NCBI RefSeq assembly: GCF_030733425.1
Contig: NZ_JASHIZ010000017.1
Span: forward strand, 36,101-100,100
From: Roseovarius sp. MMSF_3350
Lineage (GTDB): Bacteria > Pseudomonadota > Alphaproteobacteria > Rhodobacterales > Rhodobacteraceae
Length of the DNA stretch: 64,000 nt
Direction: 5' to 3'
Of the stretch, positions 28,884 through 37,189 are shown piece by piece (position 1 is the stretch's first letter; every line of letters begins with the position of its first letter). The notes below the pieces were generated by a model, which saw only the letters and a program-made list of their open reading frames with translations, did no database searches and was not told the DNA's origin. The position numbers and the translations under genes were made by a program.

Positions 28884-29461
28884 CCAGTATCCGTTTCGCT
28901 TGCGTTGTTGGGGGCAATCAGACGGTCCCCGATCAAAGTGCAGAGTGGCAGTAAGCCTTCATGAGAATAGATCCTTAGCACCTCCTTCGATGGCGCGGGC
29001 GCATTATCGGCAAGATGCGAAGCGATAGGATCGGCCAGGCGCAGGCTGGCAAACAATGTTCGCACTTCGAACTCCTGCATCTTCTCCGGCTTCCGGGGTC
29101 GTCCGAATACCGCCCGTGAAATGAAGAACACGCAAAGCAGGCCAAGCACGGCTCCTATGGCAGGCAGGATGATTGCGCCCGCAATGGCACCCATGCCAAA
29201 GATCGAGCCGATCCAGTACATTTGTGCGGACGTGGCAGCCGCTCCGCTCAATGCACCAATGGCCGTACCGGTCGACGCTGATCCGAAGGCAGAGATGAAC
29301 ATGAGCATGCCACCAATAGTGGCCGCGCCAGTAATTTTGCCAGTTGCGATCTGTGCGACGTGACGTGCCCGGCGGGTGCGCCGTCCTGATGCTTGGGTGA
29401 TCGCGGCGATGATGCCGTTTAGATCACGCTCGATATGCCGCAGATGCTTTTTTGTGTTCAC
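28721..29461 (-). CDS. Unknown glycine-rich membrane protein of the same cassette
   Basis: This frame encodes 246 residues. GTG 29461 is preceded by AAAGGAAA at good spacing. After a basic N-terminus ('RRTRRARHVAQ') come two or three Gly/Ala-rich membrane helices ('ITGAATIGGMLMFISAFG', 'MGAIAGAIILPAIGAVLGLLCVFFIS') and a soluble part ('VRTLFASLRLADPIASHLAD'). The last ~50 residues are Arg/Ser-rich and unlike the rest, which suggests that the native reading continues in the frame of the downstream gene. Family not recognised. Glycine-zipper helices are compatible with a membrane effector, but that is speculation. Confidence 0.6.
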   Translation of the reverse strand: MNTKKHLRHIERDLNGIIAAITQASGRRTRRARHVAQIATGKITGAATIGGMLMFISAFGSASTGTAIGALSGAAATSAQMYWIGSIFGMGAIAGAIILPAIGAVLGLLCVFFISRAVFGRPRKPEKMQEFEVRTLFASLRLADPIASHLADNAPAPSKEVLRIYSHEGLLPLCTLIGDRLIAPNNASETDTGCQSFKDTLALLPLWKLRRHHRRLSRRASKLARSRKARGIQGLLRSSSRSRSSA

Positions 29462-29785
29462 GCAATTTTCCTTTTCTATCCAGCTCAGCGATCTGATTGG
29501 CGCAAACTGCGATGCTATAGTTCATTTGAAAGTCGTGAAACCGCAGATGCTGCCGTTCTGAAATCTCGCAGCACCTGTCATTACGAGCTTTTTCGGGAGC
29601 TTTTCTGCACCGCAAGTCACCGGCAGAATCGACCGTTTATGCCGCGAAGGTTTTGGCAAGGGAATCTTGCCTGAGACACAGGTGCGATTTTTGCCGGTCT
29701 CTGAAAAGCACTCGACAAGATCATTCTCTCATTGGAAACATAAGGACATGGATGTAACAGCGAAAACAGACCGGCAAATTCAGAA
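29462..29785. other. Intergenic stretch with right copy of the degenerate repeat
   Basis: No gene is seen. It contains the promoter side of the two-gene cassette and the right repeat copy at 29630-29662. Confidence 0.4.
29630..29662 (+). repeat. Degenerate ~33-bp direct repeat, right copy
   Basis: CGACCGTTTATGCCGCGAAG followed by GTTTTGGCAAGGG; it is the partner of 27953-27985. Both copies lie in the same orientation 1.7 kb apart. Confidence 0.5.
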
Positions 29786-29852
29786 TGGACCTGTCACGGA
29801 ATTGTTCCGCTCCTTTGACTTGGTATTTTGCCACAAAGGAGAAACATCATGG

Positions 29853-30052
29853 CATCGAAACCATCGGGTTCCGACCGGAGCAGAAACTCCTGCTGCAACG
29901 GCAGCTTCCTCACTGGACAGGCCCGCTGCAATCTCCCGCCAGAACCGGCACAGATTCTCACGCTGCCAGACTGGCGGCCGCCCTGGCGAGGATAATTTGC
30001 GCCGCGAAGACCGCTCGGATTTCCGTCTTCCTGTCGTCATCAACACCTCCAA
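29853..30052 (-). pseudogene. IS30-family transposase N-terminal fragment
   Basis: The minus-strand frame contains 'GRPPVWQRENLCRFWREIAAGLSSEEAAVAAGVSAPVGTRWFR', the N-terminal helix-turn-helix of IS30-type transposases. It then runs into unrelated IS3 end sequence. The rest of the gene is missing. It is nested inside the deleted IS3-type element. Confidence 0.75.
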
Positions 30053-30075
30053 GATCAGGGTGTTGCGACGACCGG

Positions 30076-30356
30076 TTGAATCCGCCCAATATTGTTCCCA
30101 CGATTATCAGAAGCTTCTGCGCCAGCATGGCTTCCGGGTATCGATGAGTGGAACCGGAAATTGCTACGATAACGCGGCGGTGGAAACGTTCTTCAAAACC
30201 ATCAAGGCGGAGCTGCTGTGGCAACGGTCCTGGCGAACGCGACGTGACACCGAGATCGCCATCTTCGAATACATCAACGGGTTCTACAATCCACGACGCA
30301 GGCATTCAGCCTTAGGCTGGAAAAGCCCATTGGCATTCGAAAGAAAGGCCGCTTAA
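30076..30356 (+). pseudogene. IS3-family transposase (OrfB) C-terminal fragment
   Basis: The last ~93 codons match the end of the IS3 integrase domain: 'QYCSHDYQKLLRQHGFRVSMSGTGNCYDNAAVETFFKTIKAELL' with the catalytic Glu, and 'IFEYINGFYNPRRRHSALGWKSP'. The upstream catalytic Asp residues and OrfA are absent. Confidence 0.85.
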
Positions 30357-30443
30357 GTGAGCAAACGGAGCGGCATCAAACCGTGACAGGTCCAGTTCGT
30401 CTGGCTTGACCTGTCCCTTTTCCAAGGCCGTTCGCAAGTAGAG

Positions 30444-30660
30444 CTATTTTCCCTTTTGTGTGGCATCACTCGGCGGCGTGAGCAACGCGCGCGGCGGCGC
30501 GGAGCCATTAGACAGCTCAAGAGGCGGCGCCCATTGCGTATTGGCGAAGGGTCGCGGGGCACCGAGCTTTTCCGGGGCTTGCTTCAGACTGCTGTGCGGC
30601 CGCTTGGTGTTGTAGTCGATCCTCCAGTCCTCGATGCCACGAGCACCATGACCCATGCCG
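30444..30660 (-). pseudogene. IS3-family transposase C-terminal fragment, second element
   Basis: The minus-strand frame contains 'IEDWRIDYNTKRPHSSLKQAPEKL', the rve_3 end of an IS3-type transposase, with the final residues and stop. The upstream part is lost. It is unrelated to the fragment at 30076-30356. Confidence 0.7.
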
Positions 30661-30722
30661 TAGGTTGCTGGCACGCGGACGGGGAGGTGCCGCGGCCGCT
30701 GGAGCAGCGTCGGCACCCCGGT

Positions 30723-30748
30723 CGACAAAAGTGTTGACAATTTTGTCG
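30723..30748. promoter_or_regulatory. Palindromic operator with embedded TTGACA upstream of the TRAP operon
   Basis: CGACAAAA (30723-30730) and TTTTGTCG (30741-30748) form a perfect 8-bp inverted repeat with a 10-base spacer that contains TTGACA (30734-30739), a consensus -35 hexamer; no clear -10 is seen. It lies 58 bp before the TRAP binding-protein start. The GntR regulator at the end of the operon is the likely ligand-responsive binder. Confidence 0.55.
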
Positions 30749-30805
30749 GCATGTTTAGGCTGAGAGTGGTTGAGCGTGTGGAGGCGCTCAGACGAGGAGG
30801 AAAAT

Positions 30806-31810
30806 ATGAATATCCCAAAAACGATGGCGGCAATCATTGCCGGCACAGTCTCTCTATCGGCAATCACGGCTGCGTCGGCACAAAGCACGTCGATCAGTCT
30901 CGCTCATGGCGCTGCTCCGGATCACCCATGGAATCTGGCGGCTCAGAAGTTCGCAGAAGAGGTGAGCGAACAGAGTGACGGTGATATTTCCGTCAATATC
31001 TTCACTGCAGGCCAGATGGGCAGCGAGCGCGAGATGGTCGAAGCGACCCAGAGCGGATCGATCCAGATGAGTCTCGTCAGCACAATGGCGATGTCGGGGA
31101 CTGAGCCATCTCTGCAAGTATTCGATCTACCTTATCTCTTCCCGAATGAGGAGACCGCCTACGAAGTTCTCGACGGAGAGATCGGTGAAGAAGTCGCCGC
31201 ACCGTTGCTCAACAAAGGGCTTCGCAACCTTGCTTACTGGGAGAATGACTATCGCCAGCTCTCGAATGACGTCCGTCCGATCGAGTCGATCGAGGATGTC
31301 GAAGGACTGAAGATCAGGGTCCCCGAAACTCCGATCCTGATGACATGGGTCGAGGAGCTGGGAGGGGTTGCGACGCCTATTCCGTATACTGAGCTCTATG
31401 GCGCTCTTCAGCAGGGAGTCGTGGACGGACAAGACAACGGAATTTTGCTGATGAGGTCGGCAAACTACTACGAAGTTCAAGACTACTACACGCTCACGCG
31501 CCACATTTACGCGCCGGTCGCATTCCTCGTGAATGAGAACTTCTATCAGAGCTTGAGTGACGAAAGCCGCGGGATCATCCAGACCGCAGCAGAGAACGCA
31601 CGCGACTATCAGCGCGAGATTTCCCGCGAGGCTCGGGAGCAAGATTTGGCGACAATGGAGGAGGCAGGCCTTCAGATCACGGAGCTATCTGATGAGGCCA
31701 TGCAGGAGTTCCAGGACTCTGCTTCGCCCGTCTACGAAGCAATGCGCGATGTCGTCAATCAAGAGATAGTCGACCGCATTCGCGCGATAGCCGACGAGAA
31801 CGCGAGCTGA
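30806..31810 (+). CDS. TRAP transporter solute-binding protein (DctP family), island copy
   Basis: The protein has 334 residues with a Sec signal (MNIPKTMAAIIAGTVSLSAITAASA). DctP motifs include 'LAHGAAPDHPWNLAAQKFAEEVSEQSDGDISVNIFTAGQMGSEREMVEATQSG' and 'IEDVEGLKIRVPETPILMTWVEELGG', followed by 'YGALQQGVVDGQDN'. ATG 30806 follows GAGGAGG. It belongs to a different DctP branch from the core copy at 17.4 kb. The ligand is probably a small carboxylate, judged from the lyase gene in the operon. Confidence 0.9.
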   Translation: MNIPKTMAAIIAGTVSLSAITAASAQSTSISLAHGAAPDHPWNLAAQKFAEEVSEQSDGDISVNIFTAGQMGSEREMVEATQSGSIQMSLVSTMAMSGTEPSLQVFDLPYLFPNEETAYEVLDGEIGEEVAAPLLNKGLRNLAYWENDYRQLSNDVRPIESIEDVEGLKIRVPETPILMTWVEELGGVATPIPYTELYGALQQGVVDGQDNGILLMRSANYYEVQDYYTLTRHIYAPVAFLVNENFYQSLSDESRGIIQTAAENARDYQREISREAREQDLATMEEAGLQITELSDEAMQEFQDSASPVYEAMRDVVNQEIVDRIRAIADENAS

Positions 31811-31869
31811 TCGTCACACTTGGGGCGGCGATTTCGTCGCCCCTACCTCCTTAAAAGGCGAGTCTGATT

Positions 31870-32361
31870 ATGCTGCTCCATATAGAGAGATGGGTGGCTC
31901 GCGTCGAGGCGTGGGTCATCGCCGCCCTGATGCTGACACTATCTGTTCTGGTCTTCGCCCAGGTCGTTAACCGATACATATTGACGTATTCAACGCCGTG
32001 GCTCGAGGAATTAACGCGCTACTTGATGGTGTGGATGGTCTTGATTGGCGCTGCCTACGCGGTCCGCAATCGGCAGCATTTGAAAGTAGACATCGTAGAG
32101 GCGCTTTTACCAAGCGCAAGGGCTCGGCGGAACTATGAGCGCTTTTTGGCTGCGCTTGGGCTGGGGTTCTCAATCCTCTTGGTGATCCTGGCATACTCGG
32201 TAGTGAGCCGCACCTACCAATACGGACAAACGTCGTCAGCACTACGCCTTCCAATGTGGCTCGCAAACGGAAGTTTCCTTGTCGCTGGCTTGCTCATGAC
32301 ATTCCACTACCTGCTGGATCTGCTGGGGCGAGGGCCCGACTCTGCCGAGGGTGAAGCATGA
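31870..32361 (+). CDS. TRAP transporter small permease (DctQ)
   Basis: The protein has 163 residues and four membrane helices. 'FAQVVNRYILTYSTPWLEELTRYLMVWMVLIGAAYAVRNRQHLKVD' is the DctQ signature. Normal family length. It overlaps the dctM start by four bases (ATGA). Confidence 0.92.
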   Translation: MLLHIERWVARVEAWVIAALMLTLSVLVFAQVVNRYILTYSTPWLEELTRYLMVWMVLIGAAYAVRNRQHLKVDIVEALLPSARARRNYERFLAALGLGFSILLVILAYSVVSRTYQYGQTSSALRLPMWLANGSFLVAGLLMTFHYLLDLLGRGPDSAEGEA

Positions 32362-33635
32362 GCCTCTTTGCAATCTTTCTGGGGATCGCCCTACTCGGAT
32401 TCCCTATAGCTTTCGCTTTTGCGCTCGCCGGTCTGCTGCAGATGACGATCACCAGCGGTCCGACGCTCAACTTCGACTCTGTCGTTTCTGTGGCTTTCGG
32501 CGGACTTGACAGCTTTGTCCTGATGGCAATCCCGTTTTTTATCTTCGCTGGCGACCTAATGAAGCAGGGAGGCATCGTTCGGCATCTAATTGACTTCTCC
32601 TCTCTCTTTAGCAAGGGTGGTCGGTCAAGCATTGGTTCCATCACTGTCCTCACTTCCAGCTTTTTTGGAGCGATCTCTGGGTCATCTGCCGCATCGGTTG
32701 CTGCTGTCGGCTCTGTCATGCTGCCCGAGATGGAGCGACGCTCCTACGGACGAGCTTATGCGGCGGCACTAACTGCAGCGTCGGGCTTCATCGGCATCCT
32801 CATTCCACCGAGTATCCCTTTGATCCTTTACGGATTGGCATCCTCGGCCTCCATCGGGGATCTGTTCCTCGCTGGTATCGGCCCCGGGCTTCTTGCTGCA
32901 GCGCTCTTCATCATCCTTAATAGGTGGACGCTGTCGCGACAAATCAGCGAGGAGAGCGACCAACTGGGTCAGAAAAAATCTGCTCTTCGCACGATTCTTT
33001 ACGCCGTCCCCGGCCTGGTGCTCCCGATCCTGATATTGGGAGGGATTTATTCCGGGGTTTTCACACCTACCGAAGCTGCCGCTATGGCAGTCGCTTATGC
33101 CTTGGTAGTCGGAAGGTTCGTCTACCGGAGCTTCACGTTCGCCGAGATTCCAAAAATCGCACTTGGCTCCGCCGTTACATCCGCTACCATCATGATCATC
33201 ATCGGCTTCGCCGCCTTCTTCGGGCGGGTGATGACGATCGAGCAAATGCCAGCAGCAATTTCCGGCATGATGCTCGGGATCACTGAGAACCCCGTGCTCC
33301 TGATGCTTCTGATCAACCTGTTTCTGCTTTGCCTCGGCATGTTCATCGAAACCGCAACAGTTATCCTCCTTGCGACACCGATTCTGCTTCCGATCGCAAG
33401 CAGCATCGGCGTTGATCCGGTTCATTTCGGAGTTATCATGGTGATGAATCTGGCTATCGGCCTGATCACGCCACCGATGGCGCTCAACATTTTCGTCATT
33501 TCCCGCATTGCCAACATTCCGATCCGGGATGTGATCGGGCCCATTATTCCATTCGTCGTTACGTCACTAATCCTTCTTATGCTTGTTACTTTCGTTCCTG
33601 CAATCTCAATGTTCCTACCGATGTATCTCGGCTGA
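32358..33635 (+). CDS. TRAP transporter large permease (DctM)
   Basis: The protein has 425 residues with about 12 membrane helices. DctM motifs include 'LLGFPIAFAFALAGLLQM', 'SSFFGAISGSSAASVAAVGSVMLPEMERRSYGRAYAAALTAASGFIGILIPPS' and 'ILLPIASSIGVDPVHFGVIMVMNLAIGLITPP'. It is coupled to the small permease and followed 19 bp later by the lyase gene. Confidence 0.93.
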   Translation: MSLFAIFLGIALLGFPIAFAFALAGLLQMTITSGPTLNFDSVVSVAFGGLDSFVLMAIPFFIFAGDLMKQGGIVRHLIDFSSLFSKGGRSSIGSITVLTSSFFGAISGSSAASVAAVGSVMLPEMERRSYGRAYAAALTAASGFIGILIPPSIPLILYGLASSASIGDLFLAGIGPGLLAAALFIILNRWTLSRQISEESDQLGQKKSALRTILYAVPGLVLPILILGGIYSGVFTPTEAAAMAVAYALVVGRFVYRSFTFAEIPKIALGSAVTSATIMIIIGFAAFFGRVMTIEQMPAAISGMMLGITENPVLLMLLINLFLLCLGMFIETATVILLATPILLPIASSIGVDPVHFGVIMVMNLAIGLITPPMALNIFVISRIANIPIRDVIGPIIPFVVTSLILLMLVTFVPAISMFLPMYLG

Positions 33636-33654
33636 TCAAAAGGAGTCTTCCACC

Positions 33655-34518
33655 GTGGACAAGAGAAAACGCCTGAAGCAACTCATCGCGAACGATGGCA
33701 TGGTGGTAGCCCCGGGCGCCTTTGATGCTCTCACCGCCAGGATTGTTCAGCAGGTTGGCTTTGATGTTTGTTATATGGGCGGCAATGGCACTGTCGCTTC
33801 GATGCTTGGTGTTCCCGATATCGGCTTAGCCAGCTCATCGGAGATGGTCGAGCGCGCCCGCAATATAAACAACGCGATTGATATTCCGCTGATTTGCGAT
33901 GCCGACACCGGCTATGGAAATGTCAACAACGTGGTGCGAGCAGTTCGAGATTTTGAGCAGGCAGGCGTGGCGGGGATTCATATAGAAGACCAAGTCACGC
34001 CGAAAAGGTGCGGTGCCATGGAAGGCTTGAAGCTGGTGTCTGCAGAGGAATGTGCCGAAAAAATTCGGGCTGCGGTCGACACCCGCCGGGACTCAGACTT
34101 CTTGATTATCGCTCGAACTGACGCAAGAGCAGTCCATGGCCTCAGCGAGGCCATCCGCCGCGTTCAGATGTTCGAAGCTGCGGGAGCGGATCTGGTCTTC
34201 GCAGAGATGCTGGAGTCACTCGATGAAATCCGGTCGGTCGTATCGAGCGTTGGTGTTCCAGTGCTACAGGATACTCTGGAGACTTCTCCTGATGTCGTTT
34301 TTAGCCATGAAGAACTCGAAGCCGCCGGCGTCAAGGTGTCGATCCACTCGATGCTCCCGACGCTTACACATGCGAATTCTATGATGACCCTCATGAGCAG
34401 GCTGCGCTCGGAGGGAACGTCGAAGGGACTTATGGAAGGGATGATGGACCTGCATCGCTATGAAGAGATTCTTGGCATTAAAGAGCAGGCTGAGCTACAG
34501 AAAACGTACGGCACGTGA
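33655..34518 (+). CDS. Isocitrate lyase/PEP mutase-family enzyme
   Basis: The protein has 287 residues. GTG 33655 with AAAAGGAG upstream is preferred over the frame extension into dctM. It is a TIM-barrel enzyme of the ICL/PEPM superfamily: 'APGAFDALTARIVQQVGFDVCYMGGNGTVASMLG', Mg-binding 'PLICDADTGYGN', 'IHIEDQVTPKRCGAMEG' (the KRCG loop with the active-site Cys region of C-C lyases) and 'IIARTDARAV'. Candidates are 2-methylisocitrate lyase-like, dimethylmalate lyase-like or oxaloacetate decarboxylase-like activity. Its position in the TRAP operon suggests that it cleaves the imported acid or a derivative. Confidence 0.85.
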   Translation: MDKRKRLKQLIANDGMVVAPGAFDALTARIVQQVGFDVCYMGGNGTVASMLGVPDIGLASSSEMVERARNINNAIDIPLICDADTGYGNVNNVVRAVRDFEQAGVAGIHIEDQVTPKRCGAMEGLKLVSAEECAEKIRAAVDTRRDSDFLIIARTDARAVHGLSEAIRRVQMFEAAGADLVFAEMLESLDEIRSVVSSVGVPVLQDTLETSPDVVFSHEELEAAGVKVSIHSMLPTLTHANSMMTLMSRLRSEGTSKGLMEGMMDLHRYEEILGIKEQAELQKTYGT

Positions 34519-34532
34519 GGTAGGAGAGCTGC

Positions 34533-35198
34533 GTGGAAACTAAGACGGTCTGCAATGGAGATAACGCTGCAAAAATCGAGCATGTCCTGCGAGACCGTAT
34601 CAGTCGGCACAAAATTGCCCCTGGCGCAAAGCTCCGTGAGGTGGCCTTGGCCGATGAATTCTCTGTTAGTCGTGCTCGGGTCCGTCTGGCGCTTCAATCC
34701 TTGGAGGGGCACGGGCTCGTTGAGCACACACCCAACAGGGGGTTTAGTGTTAGACGGTTAGATGCAGCGGAGCTTTTTCAGCTCTACGACACCTTCGAAG
34801 TTCTCGAAGGGTTGTCCGCCCGCCTGGCTGTCGAGAATGCCCCAGGCTGGGACTGGGCGCCCCTCGCGGATGCCTTCGGCGAGGAGCTTGAGGAACGCGT
34901 TGCGGCTGATGATTTTGACGCCATGTTCGACGCGGTTATGTTTTATCGTCAGGAGGTGAATCAAGCGGCTGCGAATAGGACCTTGGATGGCTTCTTAATG
35001 AGTATCTACGACAGAGTGCACATGATCATAAGAAGAACTCTCCTTCTCCCGGGACGCGCCAGACAAAGCCTCCAAGAGCACCGCTTGATCATCTCTGCCA
35101 TCCAGAACAGAGATGGTCAGACTGCCGAGGAGCTCAAGCGCAGGAACATGCGCTCCGCTCGGCAGCAAATACGCGAGCACATCGACTTGATGCTGTGA
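34533..35198 (+). CDS. GntR-family (FCD) transcriptional regulator
   Basis: The protein has 221 residues. The start is GTG 34533 with AGGAGAG upstream. N-terminal winged helix: 'LRDRISRHKIAPGAKLREVALADEFSVSRARVRLALQSLEGHGLVEHTPNRGFSV'. C-terminal all-helical FCD domain: 'FQLYDTFEVLEGLSARLAVENA', with metal/ligand-site histidine in 'EHRLIISAIQNRD'. It is the last gene of the TRAP operon and probably represses it until the substrate or its product binds. Confidence 0.88.
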   Translation: METKTVCNGDNAAKIEHVLRDRISRHKIAPGAKLREVALADEFSVSRARVRLALQSLEGHGLVEHTPNRGFSVRRLDAAELFQLYDTFEVLEGLSARLAVENAPGWDWAPLADAFGEELEERVAADDFDAMFDAVMFYRQEVNQAAANRTLDGFLMSIYDRVHMIIRRTLLLPGRARQSLQEHRLIISAIQNRDGQTAEELKRRNMRSARQQIREHIDLML

Positions 35199-35677
35199 GT
35201 GAAGTCTTGGTGGCGGATGCGTATGGCGTGGAAGGGCCCGCTTTGATCAATGGATTCCTTGAAGAAGCACCCGTGCGTGCGAAGCTGTACCACCTGACGT
35301 GGCCGCCGTTTTCCGAGCCGGCGGACCGTTTCCTGGCTTGAGGTGTGTGTTTGCGCTGCCTGAGCAATGGCCGTCGGCGCGGAACTTTCCATCGAGTGAA
35401 GCGCCGATGGCCGTTGCGATTTCAGAGCTGGCGGAGGTCTATTTCAGCTCATGACGTCGCGGACTTACCGTCTCTGCCAAGATTGAGCCGAGGGCAGCCG
35501 GGTGCCTCAGCACGGGCGCCTTGTCGACCGAGAGCGCGCCGATGATCAGGCAGCTAAGAACGTCCGCCAGGAACGCACCCTGGATGGAAAATGCTTGGCT
35601 TTACACGGGCGCACAGAACGAATACAGAACAACGGGCAGCAGGTACCGGAGGCTCCGTCAAGAATGGCGGGGCCTTC
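35199..35677. other. 479-bp stretch without a convincing gene
   Basis: The short frames on both strands show no family similarity. The region lies between the TRAP operon and IS66 and probably consists of old rearranged sequence. Confidence 0.35.
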
Positions 35678-35818
35678 TCAATGTTCGTCGCTGGTCCCAG
35701 AAGTCTCTGATCGAGCGTCGTCGCGGTGGAAGCGCCAGTTCAGCCACTTGACGTAGGCGACCGCAAGGGCACCGAGCCCAAGGCCGATGAGCGGTATGGC
35801 AAAATCATACGTGGTCAT
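35678..35818 (-). CDS. 46-residue single-pass membrane protein
   Basis: ATG 35818 is preceded by a full ribosome site (AGGAGGTGA, seven bases away). One membrane helix is predicted ('FAIPLIGLGLGALAVAYVKWL'), then a basic stretch (WRFHRDD) and an acidic Ser-rich tail. The longer frame to 35989 has no ribosome site and runs into the IS66 end. Unknown family; a small subunit or regulator of a membrane complex is possible but unproven. Confidence 0.6.
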   Translation of the reverse strand: MTTYDFAIPLIGLGLGALAVAYVKWLNWRFHRDDARSETSGTSDEH

Positions 35819-35988
35819 AGAGTCACCTCCTGTCGCGATTCGTTGGAGACTGAGGACGAGATAGCTGACGCCGTGGGAGAAGCAGCCCCTCTTTGTGCAC
35901 GCAGGTAAGCGGTGGCTGCGGCCCACGTTGTCGGGCATCGGCATGATTGCGAGATCTACCCATCTCAAGATGGGGAGTGCGTTTCGCA

Positions 35989-36402
35989 ATGTGTGCTACG
36001 AATTCGTTTCTCAGATCGCTGGGTGTGGAGGTCCATGCGTCAGGGCACCGACGGTGGCCGGATGATGTGAAGGCTCAGGTTGTCGCGGAGACGCTGGAGC
36101 CGGGCGCGACCGTGAACTCCGTGGCCGAGCGGTATGGGGTTAAGCCGAACCAGTTGTCCGCCTGGCGGGGCTTGGCGAAGAGGGGCAAGTTGGTCCTGCC
36201 TGCGGCCTCGGAGGCTGATGCGCTCCCGGCCTTCGCGCCCCTCGTCCTGCGCGAGCCGGAGGAGTCAGTGGAGCGGGAGGCTTTGCCGCAGTCGGGCGAC
36301 CTGCTTCGCATTGCCGTCGGCGCTGTCAGGATCGAGCTCGCCGCCGGCACGCCTGCAAGACGGATCGCCGAGATCGTTCATGCGCTCGGAGCTGAGGCAT
36401 GA
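35989..36402 (+). CDS. tnpA: IS66 accessory protein TnpA
   Basis: The protein has 137 residues from ATG 35989; a TTG 42 bases upstream is also in frame. A helix-turn-helix is seen in 'WPDDVKAQVVAETLEPGATVNSVAERYGVKPNQLSAWRGLAKRGKLVLP'. TnpA is needed with TnpB for IS66 transposition. It overlaps tnpB by four bases. Confidence 0.88.
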   Translation: MCATNSFLRSLGVEVHASGHRRWPDDVKAQVVAETLEPGATVNSVAERYGVKPNQLSAWRGLAKRGKLVLPAASEADALPAFAPLVLREPEESVEREALPQSGDLLRIAVGAVRIELAAGTPARRIAEIVHALGAEA

Positions 36403-36752
36403 TGATGCCGTCCCACACCGTCCGCATCCTGGTGGCGACACAGCCGGTCGACTTCAGGAAAGGACACGACGGGTTGGCGGCACTGGTGCAATCGGTGCTG
36501 AAGGAGGATCCGTTCACCGGCACCGTCTTTGTGTTCCGGGCCAAGCGGGCCGACAGGCTGAAGATCCTGTTCTGGGACGGGAGCGGTCTGGTGATGGCAT
36601 ACAAACGCCTGGAGGAGACCGCCTTCATCTGGCCCGCGATCCGGGACGGCGTGATGACGTTGAACCGGGCGCAGTTCGAGGCGCTGTTTGCCGGGTTGGA
36701 CTGGCGAAAGGTCAGGTCGCTGGAAGCGCGCCGACCGGCTACGGCAGAGTGA
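36399..36752 (+). CDS. tnpB: IS66 accessory protein TnpB
   Basis: The protein has 117 residues with the Orf2 family motifs 'ILVATQPVDFRKGHDGLAALVQ' and 'GTVFVFRAKRADRLKILFWDGSGLVMAYKRLE'. It is complete and of normal length. Confidence 0.92.
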   Translation: MMMPSHTVRILVATQPVDFRKGHDGLAALVQSVLKEDPFTGTVFVFRAKRADRLKILFWDGSGLVMAYKRLEETAFIWPAIRDGVMTLNRAQFEALFAGLDWRKVRSLEARRPATAE

Positions 36753-36805
36753 TATAGCGGACGAATTGACGTGCAATTCCAGTCTCTTCCGGGTATGTTC
36801 GGTGC

Positions 36806-37189
36806 ATGCCTGCCGCCGTAGAAATAGACCTGTCGGCCATTCCCGAGGACCAGCGTGAAGCTGTCGCCGCACTGCTGCGCGAGCGGGGTGAGCTCAAGAA
36901 TGAAGCGGCGAGCCTCAAGGACGAAACAGCCATCCTCAGGAGCGAGACGGCCGGTCTCAAGGACATCATCAAGCGCCTCGAGCACCTGGTGGCCGAGCTG
37001 AACCACCTCGTCCATGGCAAGCGATCCGAGAAGCTCAGCGAAGATGAACGGCAGCTGGCCTTCGAGGATCTCGAGACGGCCGTCGCCGAAGCCAATGAGC
37101 AAAAGGAGACGCAGGCTCCTTCGGACGGCACGTCCCGTCGCACGGCGTCTTCGGCCAAGCGCAACCGCGGCAACCTGCCCGAGGACGGT
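36806..37189 (+). pseudogene. tnpC: IS66 transposase TnpC, N-terminal fragment
   Basis: About 125 codons remain: the leucine-zipper-like coiled coil ('DQREAVAALLRERGELKNEAASLKDE...') and 'LVHGKRSEKLSEDERQLAFEDLE', typical of the TnpC N-terminus. After 'RNRGNLPEDG' the frame enters the IS256 inverted repeat. The zinc-finger and catalytic parts are gone and do not reappear to the right of IS256. Confidence 0.88.

Larger units (their letters stand above)
29786..30394 (+). mobile_element. Internally deleted IS3-family element with intact terminal repeats
   Basis: The left end TGGACCTGTCACGG...CCGCTCC (29786 on) and the inverted right end (30394 backwards, same first 14 bases and the same CCGCTCC block) are clear imperfect inverted repeats. 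Between them lie only a transposase C-terminus and a foreign IS30-type fragment, so the 609-bp unit cannot move on its own. No target duplication is visible next to the ends. Confidence 0.75.
35905..37189 (+). mobile_element. IS66-family element, 3' truncated
   Basis: It begins with GTAAGCGG, the usual IS66 end start, and carries the three IS66 genes in order. The third (transposase) gene is cut off at about codon 125, where IS256 sequence begins. The right end is missing. Confidence 0.8.

Noticed and set aside
29667..30075. N-terminal part of the plus-strand frame ending at 30356 as a real transposase N-terminus
   Set aside because: The sequence is the reverse of an IS30 fragment and IS end; only the last ~93 codons are IS3 transposase.
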